Part shown: positions 45,764 through 53,702 of the stretch, piece after piece
Position numbering within the stretch: the first letter of the stretch is position 1
Layout: every line of letters starts with the position of its first letter
Source: Acidobacteriota bacterium
Lineage (GTDB): Bacteria; Acidobacteriota; Thermoanaerobaculia; UBA5066
Assembly (NCBI GenBank): GCA_029781975.1
Contig: JAKOVQ010000033.1
Span: 186,001-250,000 of the forward strand
DNA: 64,000 nucleotides
Reading direction: 5' to 3'
Notes under the pieces: generated by a model
The model's input: the letters and a program-made list of their open reading frames with translations, nothing else
Told to the model about the DNA's origin: nothing
The model's database searches: none
Program-made: the position numbers and the translations under genes

Positions 45764-48700
45764 ATGCGCGTTCGCGTCGCGAGCCTTGCCGTTGTCTCCG
45801 TCCTCTTCCTCGTCCTCGCGCGCTCCGCGCCGGCGCAGGTCAGCTTCGTCGCGGACTTCGACTCCGTGGCGGACGAGACCTACGCCGAGCAGCTCACCTA
45901 CCCGGGGATCGTCTTCTCCTCGAGCCCGTCCTCGATCTGGCAGGTCTACCCCACCTTCTTCCAGAACCTGACGGGGAAGGTCCTGATCCAGCCCAGCTCG
46001 CCGGGGACGCTCGGCGTGGCCTTCTCCGCGAACGTCCGGACCGTCGGCTTCGTCTTCGCGATGAACGCCTCCCCTGGGGCGACGAGCCTCCGGGTCGACG
46101 CCTACAACGGCCAGACCCTCGTCGGCTCCGTCACGCAGCAGACCGCCACGTCCGGCAGCCTCGGGTTCGGCGAGGGGGTCGTGCTCCTCAGCACGCCACA
46201 GACCTTCAACCGGATCCAGGTCAGCGCCGTCCCCAGCGACACCCTCATGGCGATCGACTACCTCGTCGCCACCGACTCCACGGGCTGCCCGCCCCTGACA
46301 ACCGCCCCGACCCTCACCACCCCCTCGGGGACGACGGCCATCGCCGGCCGGACGGTGGGCGTGTCCTGGCAGGCTCCGGCCGGCCTGCAGCCCACGGGCC
46401 GGTACCTGGTCGAGACCTCCTACGATTCGGCCTTCTCGCCGCTCGACGCCTCGTTCTACACGGCGTCCTCGTCGGCGGTCCTCCAGGTCGGCGCGGACAA
46501 GGCGGGGAGCACCTACTACGTCCGCGTCCGCGCCCAGCAGTCGTGCGGCAACGTCAGCCCCGCCTCGGACGCCCTCGCCCTGCCGGTGACGGCCGCCCCC
46601 GCCTCGTTCGTCCCCGTCGTCTCGACGATCTCGCTCACCGCGTCCCAGGGAGGCTCGCTTCCCTCCGCCCCGCTCACGTTCCGGAACGTCGGCGGGACGG
46701 TCGGGACGCTGAACCTCTCCGCGACCACCGGCTGGTCGCTCTCCACGACGAGCCTGAGGCTCAACCCGGGCGACCAGGGGACCGTGACGGTCGGCGCCAC
46801 GTCCTCGCTCCTGGCGTCCACGGGGGTGAAGAAGGGGACCGTGACCGGCACGGTCTCCAACCAGTCCCTGTCGATCCCGCTCGCCTGCACCGTGACGCCG
46901 CAGCTCCCGCCGCAGGGCTCCCACACCGGGACGAAGGTCGTCCCGTCGACGGCCACGGTCGTCTTCTCCGCGCCGTCGGGCCAGAACCCGCCCCCGCAGA
47001 CGATCACCCTGAACGTCCCGGCCGTGGTGGGGAGCGGGGCCGTCTACCTCATCCCGACCATCGGGCCGGGCGGGGCCTGGCTCGACCTGAGCGGCTCCTT
47101 CACCCAGCCGATCTCCGGCCCCTCCACGGTGTCGATGACCCTCACCATCGACCGGTCGAAGCGGAGCGCGTACGACGGGGTCGCCCCCTTCCGGACCCTG
47201 GTGAACGTGAAGGCGGGGGGCGCGAGTGACGACGACGTCGCGGTCATCGAGGTCGTCGACCTCGAGCCGGCGTCGACGTCGGCGGGCGCCGGCCCGCGCG
47301 GCAACTCGGTCGGCGGGCTCGCCGTCGGCTCCGCCTGGAGGCGCGTCTCGGCCCAGTCGGTCGTCCCGCCGGCGAACGGGAAGTCGTTCATCGTCCCGAC
47401 CGCGGTCAAGGCTCAGGGGAGCGGCAGCTTCTTCTCCTCCGACGGCTGGCTAAAGAACCAGGGGAGCGCCGCCGCGTCGGTGGAGTTCTACTTCACCCCT
47501 GACTCGAAGAACGGCCTCACCGACCCGTCGGTCGTCCGCTCCACCAAGACCCTCCCCCCCGGGGCCACGTTCCGGCTCAGCGAGCTCCTCCCGTCGCTCT
47601 TCGGCGTCTCGGGCGTCTCGGGCCAGGTCGAGCTCCGGTCGCCCGACGCCGCAAACCTCGCCCTGAGGACGACGGTCGAGTCGATCACCGGGGGCGACGC
47701 GACGTCGCGCTACGGGACCGAGATCCCGACCGTCTCCTACGGCTCCGGCGTCGGCCTCGCCGACCCCGAGCTCGTCATCCCCGGGATCAGCGAGGACGCC
47801 AGCAACCGGACCAACCTCATCCTCTCCGAGACGACCGGGAACCCCGCCAACGTCCTCGTCACCGTCTGGAACGCCAACGGCCAGTCGGTCGGGACGACCA
47901 CGGCCTCGCTCCTGCCCTACGGCAAGACGCAGCTCAACCAGGTCGTCGTCACGGCCGGCGCAGGGACGCTGACCGGCGGCTCGCTCGCGATCAAGGTGAC
48001 GTCGGGCGCCGGGAAGGTCGTCGCGGTGGCGACCGTCATCGACAACAAGTCGGGGAGCTTCAGCGCCGTCAAGGGGCGTGTCCCCACCGCCACCGTCCCC
48101 CCCGCCGCGCGCGCCGCCTCGGGCTCCGCGGACCAGCTCGCCGCCACGGCGCCGAGCCTCGTCGTCCCGTCGGCCGCCCGCCTCACCGGCGCCTACAACA
48201 CGCAGTTCACGACGTCGCTCGCCTCGTCGAACGGCACGGCCCAGTCGGCGTTCCTGACGCTGACCTACCACTACATCGACGTGGCCGACGGCAGCAAGCC
48301 GAAGACCGTCACCAAGACCTACACGATCCCGCCTCGCGGCTCCCTCCCGAAGAGCGTCGGCGGCGACGTCATCGCGAGCCTCTTCGGGATCACGACCCCC
48401 TCCTACGGCTGGATCGAGGTGACGGGCGACGTCACCCGGATCATCGCGGTCTCGGCGGTCTCGGCCCTGGTCGACGCGACCAACCCGGCGAAGGGGGTGA
48501 AGACCGCCCAGGTCGACGGCGTCCTCACGACCTCGCCCGACGTGATGGGGAACCAGGAGCTCGAGCGTCGCTTCGCCGGCACCGAGAAGAGCGTCCAGCG
48601 CCGGACCAACCTCATCCTCGTCGAGGTCACCGGGCAGCCCTGCACCGTCCTCGTCTCCCTCGTCGGGGCCGACGGCAGCCCGCTCTCCCAGAAGACCGTG

Positions 48701-48922
48701 ACCGTCCAGGGAGGACAGTACTTCCAGATCAACGACGTCTTCGGCCCCAACGGCCTCGGGCTGGGCGACGGGCCGTTCCAGAACGTCGAGGTGACGGCGC
48801 GCGTGACCGGCGGGACCGGGCGGATCGTGGCGGTCGCTACCGTCAACGACAACGTCTCCCGCAACCCGGAGATCTTCGTCCTGAAGGCGCCGGGGACCCC
48901 GCCCCCCGCCATCGGCTTCTGA
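45764..48922 (+). CDS. Large secreted multi-domain repeat protein, unknown function
   Basis: 1052 aa. Signal peptide about 1-24 (ARSAPAQV). The first about 160 residues are a beta-sandwich-like domain (VADFDSVADETYAEQLTYPGI). A fibronectin III-like domain follows (about 180-280), then BACON-like Ig domains (about 285-505; NVGGTVGTLNLSATTGWSL). The C-terminal half has two related modules. Residues 682-766 and 947-1035 align as RTNLIL-x-E-x-TG-x-P ... VAVATV-x-DN. Strand-rich sequence sits between them (LVVPSAARL). Expected to be a surface or secreted adhesive protein; no enzyme motif. ATG has GAAGGAGG upstream. Followed by a strong hairpin. Confidence 0.78.
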   Translation: MRVRVASLAVVSVLFLVLARSAPAQVSFVADFDSVADETYAEQLTYPGIVFSSSPSSIWQVYPTFFQNLTGKVLIQPSSPGTLGVAFSANVRTVGFVFAMNASPGATSLRVDAYNGQTLVGSVTQQTATSGSLGFGEGVVLLSTPQTFNRIQVSAVPSDTLMAIDYLVATDSTGCPPLTTAPTLTTPSGTTAIAGRTVGVSWQAPAGLQPTGRYLVETSYDSAFSPLDASFYTASSSAVLQVGADKAGSTYYVRVRAQQSCGNVSPASDALALPVTAAPASFVPVVSTISLTASQGGSLPSAPLTFRNVGGTVGTLNLSATTGWSLSTTSLRLNPGDQGTVTVGATSSLLASTGVKKGTVTGTVSNQSLSIPLACTVTPQLPPQGSHTGTKVVPSTATVVFSAPSGQNPPPQTITLNVPAVVGSGAVYLIPTIGPGGAWLDLSGSFTQPISGPSTVSMTLTIDRSKRSAYDGVAPFRTLVNVKAGGASDDDVAVIEVVDLEPASTSAGAGPRGNSVGGLAVGSAWRRVSAQSVVPPANGKSFIVPTAVKAQGSGSFFSSDGWLKNQGSAAASVEFYFTPDSKNGLTDPSVVRSTKTLPPGATFRLSELLPSLFGVSGVSGQVELRSPDAANLALRTTVESITGGDATSRYGTEIPTVSYGSGVGLADPELVIPGISEDASNRTNLILSETTGNPANVLVTVWNANGQSVGTTTASLLPYGKTQLNQVVVTAGAGTLTGGSLAIKVTSGAGKVVAVATVIDNKSGSFSAVKGRVPTATVPPAARAASGSADQLAATAPSLVVPSAARLTGAYNTQFTTSLASSNGTAQSAFLTLTYHYIDVADGSKPKTVTKTYTIPPRGSLPKSVGGDVIASLFGITTPSYGWIEVTGDVTRIIAVSAVSALVDATNPAKGVKTAQVDGVLTTSPDVMGNQELERRFAGTEKSVQRRTNLILVEVTGQPCTVLVSLVGADGSPLSQKTVTVQGGQYFQINDVFGPNGLGLGDGPFQNVEVTARVTGGTGRIVAVATVNDNVSRNPEIFVLKAPGTPPPAIGF

Positions 48923-48929
48923 CCCCTCC

Positions 48930-48961
48930 CGCGGGGAGGCCGCCCCGGCGGCCTCCCCGCG
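48930..48961 (+). terminator. Long perfect hairpin after the repeat protein gene
   Basis: A 15-bp perfect inverted repeat, CGCGGGGAGGCCGCC (48930-48944) and GGCGGCCTCCCCGCG (48947-48961), starting 7 bases after the stop codon. No T-tract follows. Confidence 0.6.
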
Positions 48962-48973
48962 GCCGGTCCGCTC

Positions 48974-48979
48974 TAGAAT
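48974..48979 (+). promoter_or_regulatory. -10 box TAGAAT, leaderless-type, ankyrin/Sel1 gene
   Basis: TAGAAT ends 11 bases before ATG 48991. The in-frame GTG 48982 is too close to the box to be transcribed. No Shine-Dalgarno sequence is present. Confidence 0.55.
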
Positions 48980-48990
48980 CCGTGGTTTCC

Positions 48991-50397
48991 ATGAACACGA
49001 CGACGTGGCGTGCGAGCGCCCTGCCGGTCGCCCTGTCGATCCTCCTCCCCCTCGCGGGCTGCGGCTGGGTCGAGCGCCAGAAGGAAAGCGCGGCGCGCCG
49101 GGCCAGGGAGGGCGCCTTCATCGACGCCGTGCGAGCCGGCGACCTCGCAGCCATAAGGAGCTCCCTCGCGTCCGACCCGGGCCTCGCGAACGCGGTCGAG
49201 CGGGCGCAGCGGCGGAAGGGCCGGCTCGACGAGGTCGGCACGGCGCTGACGGTCGCGGCCGGCACGGGCCGGGTGGAGGCCGTCGAGACCCTCCTCGCGG
49301 CGGGGGCCGACCCGAACGGCTCCGGCCGCGACAGGCGGGCCACCCCGCTCCACGCGGTAACCGGGCTAAAGGTCGACGACGGCACGGAGCTGAGGATCGC
49401 GAAGCTCCTCCTCGACCGCGGCGCACGGATCGACGCCAGGGACGACGGCGGGTGGACTCCGATCCACGCGCTCCTGAACCGGGGCGGCCCGGAGGAGCCG
49501 CGCCTCCCCCTCCTCCGGCTCCTCGCGGAGAGGCCGGGGGGGACCGAGGTCCGGGACGGCGACGGGCGGGCTCCGCTCCACTTCGCGGCGGAGTTCCGCC
49601 TCCCGCTCCTCCTCGAGGCGCTCCTCTCCTCCGGGGCCGACCCGAACGCGCGGGTGACCGCGATGGAGCGGCTCGTCGGCGCGGCCGCCATCGACGGCGA
49701 CACACCCCTCCATTTCGCCGTCCGCTCGTCGGACGGCAGCGGGCGCGTCTCCGGCGTCTTCGTCCTCTGCGCCGCCGGGGCCGACGCCGGCGTGAGGAAC
49801 GGGGCCGGGAAGACGCCGGCCGACGTCGCCCGCGACCTCCTCGCCCGGGCGAAGGGAAGCGGGGCGTCGCCGGGGAGCCTCCGGGCCGCGGAGAGCCTCG
49901 TCGCCGCGCTCGCCCCCGGCGGGCCGTGCGAGAGGCTCCTCGCGCGGTTCCGCGCCGAGGGACGCCCGGCGTCGTGGGCCGGGGCCCGCTTCGAAGAAGG
50001 CCAGCACAACTGCGCCGCCGGGGACGCGACCGGGTGCGAGGCGGCCGGCCGTGCGCTCGACGAGGGGACCGGCGTGGCAGCCGACCCCGCGAGGGCCCTC
50101 GAGGCCTTCGCGAAGGCGTGCGACGCCGGGGGCGTCTGGGGCTGCGCCATGGCGGGGAGCCTCCGCCGCTCGGGGCGGGGGGCTCCGGAGGACGCGGCCG
50201 AGGCCGCCCGCTTCTTCGGCCGCGCCTGCGACGGGGGGCACGCCTGGAGCTGCAACGAGCTGGGGGAGATGGTCCGGGACGGCACGGGCGTCGCGCGGGA
50301 CACGAAGCGGGCCCTCGACCTCTTCGCGACGGCGTGCCGCGGCGGCCTCGCGAAGGCGTGCGAGAACGGGAGGGAGCTCGAGGCGCGGAGCCGCTGA
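48991..50397 (+). CDS. Lipoprotein with ankyrin and Sel1-like repeats
   Basis: 468 aa. Lipobox LLPLAGC (Cys at about residue 24) marks a lipoprotein. Ankyrin repeats run from about 40 to 290: TALTVAAGTGRVEAVETLLAAGADPN, TPLHAVTG, TPIHALLNRG, APLHFAAEFRLPLLLEALL, TPLHFAVRSSD. After a linker, three Sel1-like repeats follow (about 350-465; EGQHNCAAGDATGCEAAGRALDEGTGV, FAKACDAGGVWGCAMAGSL, FFGRACDGGHAWSCNELGEM), each with paired Cys typical of secreted Sel1 proteins. Likely a periplasmic protein-binding scaffold. ATG 48991 is selected by the -10 box. Monocistronic. Confidence 0.85.
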   Translation: MNTTTWRASALPVALSILLPLAGCGWVERQKESAARRAREGAFIDAVRAGDLAAIRSSLASDPGLANAVERAQRRKGRLDEVGTALTVAAGTGRVEAVETLLAAGADPNGSGRDRRATPLHAVTGLKVDDGTELRIAKLLLDRGARIDARDDGGWTPIHALLNRGGPEEPRLPLLRLLAERPGGTEVRDGDGRAPLHFAAEFRLPLLLEALLSSGADPNARVTAMERLVGAAAIDGDTPLHFAVRSSDGSGRVSGVFVLCAAGADAGVRNGAGKTPADVARDLLARAKGSGASPGSLRAAESLVAALAPGGPCERLLARFRAEGRPASWAGARFEEGQHNCAAGDATGCEAAGRALDEGTGVAADPARALEAFAKACDAGGVWGCAMAGSLRRSGRGAPEDAAEAARFFGRACDGGHAWSCNELGEMVRDGTGVARDTKRALDLFATACRGGLAKACENGRELEARSR

Positions 50398-50521
50398 GCG
50401 CGCGGGGGCGCGCCCTCGTCGGGGCGGGATCGGGGCAGCGGCCGCGGCTTTACATCCGCCGGCATCCATGAGAGCCTGCACGGTTCGGCGCGACAGCAGG
50501 TCGCGAGAAAGCGAACCCGGA

Positions 50522-51928
50522 ATGCCCTTCTCCTCCTTCGGTCTCCACCCCGACCTCCTCCGCGGCGTCAAGGAGCTCGGCTTCACGCGCCCCACGCCGA
50601 TCCAGAACGACGCGATCCCGCCGGCGCTCGCCGGCCGGGACATCCTCGCCTGCGCGATGACCGGCAGCGGCAAGACGGCCGCCTTCCTCCTGCCGATCCT
50701 CCACCGCCTCTCCGCCAAGCCGCGCGGGACGACCCGCGCCCTGGTGATCACCCCCACGCGGGAGCTGGCCGCGCAGATCGACGAGCACCTCCGCGAGCTG
50801 GCGGTCCACACCCCGCTCACCGGGGCCGCCGTCTTCGGCGGCGTCGGGATGGGGCCCCAGGAGCACGCGTTCCGCGCCGGCGTCGACGTCATCGTCGCGA
50901 CGCCCGGCCGCCTCCTCGACCACTTCCGGTTCCCCTACGCCAGGCTCGAGAAGCTGGAGGTCCTCGTCCTCGACGAGGCCGACCGGATGCTCGACATGGG
51001 CTTCCTGCCCGACATCAAGCGGGTCCTCCGGCACCTGCCGGCCCGGCGCCAGACGATGCTCTTCTCGGCCACGATGCCCGGGCCGATCGCCGAGCTCTCG
51101 CGGGACATCCTCCACGACGCCGCCACCATCAACATGGAGCGGAAGTCGGCGCCGGCCGTCGGCATCACCCAGGCCGTCTACCCGGTGGCGCAGGAGCTGA
51201 AGTCGCAGCTCCTCCTCGAGCTCCTCTCTCGCGGCGAGATCCGGAGCGTCATCGCCTTCACCCGGACCAAGCACCGCGCCAACCGGCTCGCCGAGTTCCT
51301 GAAGAAGCACGCCGTCGCCTGCGAGCGGATCCACGGGAACCGCTCCCAGGCGCAGCGGACCGAGGCGCTCGCGGGCTTCAAGAGCGGGAAGTACCGCGTC
51401 CTCGTCGCCACCGACATCGCCGCCCGCGGGATCGACGTCGAGCAGCTCTCGCACGTCGTCAACTTCGACGTCCCGAACGTCCCGGACGACTACATCCACC
51501 GGGTCGGCCGGACGGCCCGCGCCGAGGCGACGGGCGACGCCTTCACGTTCGTGGCCCCCGACGAGGAGGGCGACCTCTCGGCCATCGAGCGCGCCGTCGG
51601 GAAGCGGCTCCCCCGGGTGACGCTCCCGGGCTTCGACTACACCCGGCGGGCGGCGGAGCGGCTCGAGATCCCGATCGCCGAGCGGATCGCCGAGATCCGC
51701 GCGCGCAAGGCGCAGGAGCGGGCGCGGGCAAAGGAGAAGGCGGAGCGGAAGGCCCAGATGGAGAACGAGGCGCGGGCCCGGATCGCCGAGAAGGAGCGCC
51801 GTCAGGCCGACGCCGCGCGGCGCGCCGGGACCGCCCGGCATCCGGCGTCGACCCCGTCGCGCCCCGCGGGGCCGGCACGCCCTCCCGACCCCCACCACCG
51901 TCCCCCCGGCCCCGGCCGGGGGCGCTGA
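50522..51928 (+). CDS. DEAD-box ATP-dependent RNA helicase (RhlE-like)
   Basis: 468 aa. All helicase motifs are visible: Q motif FTRPTPIQNDAIP, Walker A AMTGSGKTAAF (Lys51), PTRELAAQI, VATPGRLLDH, DEAD (VLDEADRMLDMGF), SAT, IAFTRTKHRANRL, TDIAARGIDV, and HRVGRTARAE. The C-terminal about 90 residues are a basic, Arg/Lys/Glu then Pro-rich tail, as in RhlE-type helicases acting on ribosome assembly or mRNA decay. ATG 50522 (MPFSSFGL) matches the family N-terminus. ATG 50468 would add an 18-residue basic leader and remains possible. Confidence 0.9.
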   Translation: MPFSSFGLHPDLLRGVKELGFTRPTPIQNDAIPPALAGRDILACAMTGSGKTAAFLLPILHRLSAKPRGTTRALVITPTRELAAQIDEHLRELAVHTPLTGAAVFGGVGMGPQEHAFRAGVDVIVATPGRLLDHFRFPYARLEKLEVLVLDEADRMLDMGFLPDIKRVLRHLPARRQTMLFSATMPGPIAELSRDILHDAATINMERKSAPAVGITQAVYPVAQELKSQLLLELLSRGEIRSVIAFTRTKHRANRLAEFLKKHAVACERIHGNRSQAQRTEALAGFKSGKYRVLVATDIAARGIDVEQLSHVVNFDVPNVPDDYIHRVGRTARAEATGDAFTFVAPDEEGDLSAIERAVGKRLPRVTLPGFDYTRRAAERLEIPIAERIAEIRARKAQERARAKEKAERKAQMENEARARIAEKERRQADAARRAGTARHPASTPSRPAGPARPPDPHHRPPGPGRGR

Positions 51929-51955
51929 GCGGGCGGGGGCCCGGAGGAGCGGGAC

Positions 51956-52429
51956 GTGAGCGGCACCGGCGGCGCCCCGAGCGCGGGCCGGCTCGCCGGG
52001 ATCCTCCTCTACGCCTGGGCCTCCCCGGTCTCCGCCGCCGGCCTCCTCCTGGCGCTCCTCGCCCGGCTCACGGGGGGCGAGGTGCGCCGCGTCGCCGGCG
52101 TCCTCGAGGCCTCCGGCGGCGCGGTGGCGTTCCTCCTCGCCCGGGCCCTCCCCGGCTTCCCCGTCTCGGCCCTGACGCTCGGCCACGTCGTTCTCGGCAG
52201 GAGCGGGCCCCTCCTCGAGGCGACCCGCGTCCACGAGCGGGTCCACGTCCGGCAGGCCGAGCGCTGGGGACCCCTCTTCCCGCTGGCGTACGGCCTCGCC
52301 TCGCTCGCGGCGCTGGCCCGGGGCGGGAACGCGTACCGCGACAACCCGTTCGAGCGGGCGGCCTTCGAGGAGGAGGCGCGCGTCGCGGCGGCGGCCGCCG
52401 CCGGGGCCGAGATCTCCTCCCCGGCGTGA
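51956..52429 (+). CDS. Small membrane protein with HExxH motif
   Basis: 157 aa. Two hydrophobic segments (about 13-37 and 48-70), then VTLGHVVLG-like SALTLGHVVLG, and RVHERVHVRQAERWGPLFPLAYGLASL. HERVH (93-97) is a full HExxH zinc site, and NAYRDNPFERAAFEEEAR 30-40 residues later could provide the third ligand Glu. The arrangement resembles small gluzincin-like membrane proteins of unknown role. GTG 51956 with GGAGG upstream. Lies between the helicase and SPFH genes on the same strand. Confidence 0.7.
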   Translation: MSGTGGAPSAGRLAGILLYAWASPVSAAGLLLALLARLTGGEVRRVAGVLEASGGAVAFLLARALPGFPVSALTLGHVVLGRSGPLLEATRVHERVHVRQAERWGPLFPLAYGLASLAALARGGNAYRDNPFERAAFEEEARVAAAAAAGAEISSPA

Positions 52430-52479
52430 CGCAGGTCACGTTCGGAACCCCCGTCGCGGGTCCCCGCGTACCATGTTGC

Positions 52480-52485
52480 TAGACT
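52480..52485 (+). promoter_or_regulatory. -10 box TAGACT, SPFH operon
   Basis: TAGACT ends 25 bases before ATG 52511. A strong AAGGAGG ribosome site lies in the leader at 52500-52506. Confidence 0.5.
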
Positions 52486-52510
52486 GTTTCCCATCCGGGA
52501 AGGAGGCGCC

Positions 52511-53689
52511 ATGGGCCTGCTCGACAACATCAAGCAGCAGATCGGCTCGCAGTTCATCGAGATCATCCAGTGGCTGGACGAGAGCCCCGACACGCTGGTC
52601 TACCGCTTCCCCGTCTACAACCAGGAGATCAAGATGGGGGCGCAGCTGACGGTTCGCGAGAACCAGGCGGCGCTCTTCGTCAACGAGGGGAAGGCCGCGG
52701 ACCTCTTCGTGCCGGGCCGCTACCAGCTCTCCACGCAGAACGTCCCGATCCTCACGACGCTCCGCGGGTGGAAGTACGGCTTCCAGTCCCCCTTCAAGGC
52801 CGAGGTCTACTTCTTCAACACCCGCCTCTTCACCGACCTGAAGTGGGGGACGACGAACCCCGTCATGATGCGGGACGCCGACTTCGGGATGATCCGGATC
52901 CGCGCCTTCGGCACCTATGCCATGAAGATCGCGGACCCCAAGAAGTTCTTCGAGACGATCGTCGGGACGCAGGGGCTCACGTCGACCGAGGAGATCACCG
53001 GGCAGCTCCGCTCGATCATCCTCTCGAGGCTCTCGGACGCCATCGCCGAGGCGAAGATCCCCGCGCTCGACCTGGCCGCCAGGTACGACGAGCTCTCGGA
53101 GTTCGGCAAGGGGAAGCTGGCCCCCGAGTTCGGCGGGTTCGGCCTCGACCTCTCGAAGTTCTTCATCGAGAACATCTCGCTCCCCGAGGAGGTCGAGGCC
53201 GCGATCGACCAGCGGTCCAAGCTCGGCGTCCTGGGCGACAAGATGGCGCAGTACACCCAGCTCCAGGCGGCAGACGCCATCAAGATCGCCGCGGCCAACC
53301 CGTCCGGCGGCCTCGCCGGGGCGGGCGCCGGCCTCGGCGCCGGGATGGCGATCGGCGGGGTGATGGGACAGGCGTTCCAGCCGATGATGGCCCCCCAGGC
53401 GCCGCCGCCGGGCTACGCCGCCCCCGCGCCGCCCCCCGCTCCGGGAGCGGCCGCCCCGCCGCCACCGGCTCCGGCGTCCGCGCGCTGGTCGCTCGCCATC
53501 GAGGGGAAGACCTACGGCCCCTACACCGACGAGGCGCTGAAGCAGATGATCGCCGCGGGGCAGGTCGCCCCGGCGACGCTGGCGTGGCACCCGGGCGCCG
53601 CGGGATGGGCCCCCATCCAGACGTTCCCCGGCTTCGAGGGGACGAACCCGGGCGCGGTCCCGCCCCCGCCGCCGCCGCCCGCCCGCTGA
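52511..53689 (+). CDS. SPFH-domain protein with C-terminal GYF_2 (YdjI-like)
   Basis: 392 aa. Residues about 1-260 match the SPFH/virion-core group: FIEIIQWLDESPDTLVYRFPVYNQEIKMGAQLTVRENQAALFVNEGK, PGRYQLSTQNVPILTTLRGWKYGFQSPFKAEVYFFN, FGTYAMKI, RSIILSRLSDAIAE, and EFGGFGLDLSKFFIENISLPEEV. A Gly/Pro-rich stretch (about 265-320) leads to a GYF_2 domain (about 322-378; WSLAIEGKTYGPYTDEALKQMI). Proteins of this type scaffold membrane microdomains. In Bacillus subtilis, YdjI pairs with a zinc-ribbon membrane protein (YdjG), and the gene 13 bases downstream here is such a protein. Confidence 0.87.
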   Translation: MGLLDNIKQQIGSQFIEIIQWLDESPDTLVYRFPVYNQEIKMGAQLTVRENQAALFVNEGKAADLFVPGRYQLSTQNVPILTTLRGWKYGFQSPFKAEVYFFNTRLFTDLKWGTTNPVMMRDADFGMIRIRAFGTYAMKIADPKKFFETIVGTQGLTSTEEITGQLRSIILSRLSDAIAEAKIPALDLAARYDELSEFGKGKLAPEFGGFGLDLSKFFIENISLPEEVEAAIDQRSKLGVLGDKMAQYTQLQAADAIKIAAANPSGGLAGAGAGLGAGMAIGGVMGQAFQPMMAPQAPPPGYAAPAPPPAPGAAAPPPPAPASARWSLAIEGKTYGPYTDEALKQMIAAGQVAPATLAWHPGAAGWAPIQTFPGFEGTNPGAVPPPPPPPAR

Positions 53690-53702
53690 CCCCCGGGCGG
53701 TC

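Noticed and set aside
48982..48990. GTG start three codons upstream for the ankyrin/Sel1 lipoprotein
   Set aside because: It lies 2 bases after the -10 hexamer, so it would precede the likely transcription start.
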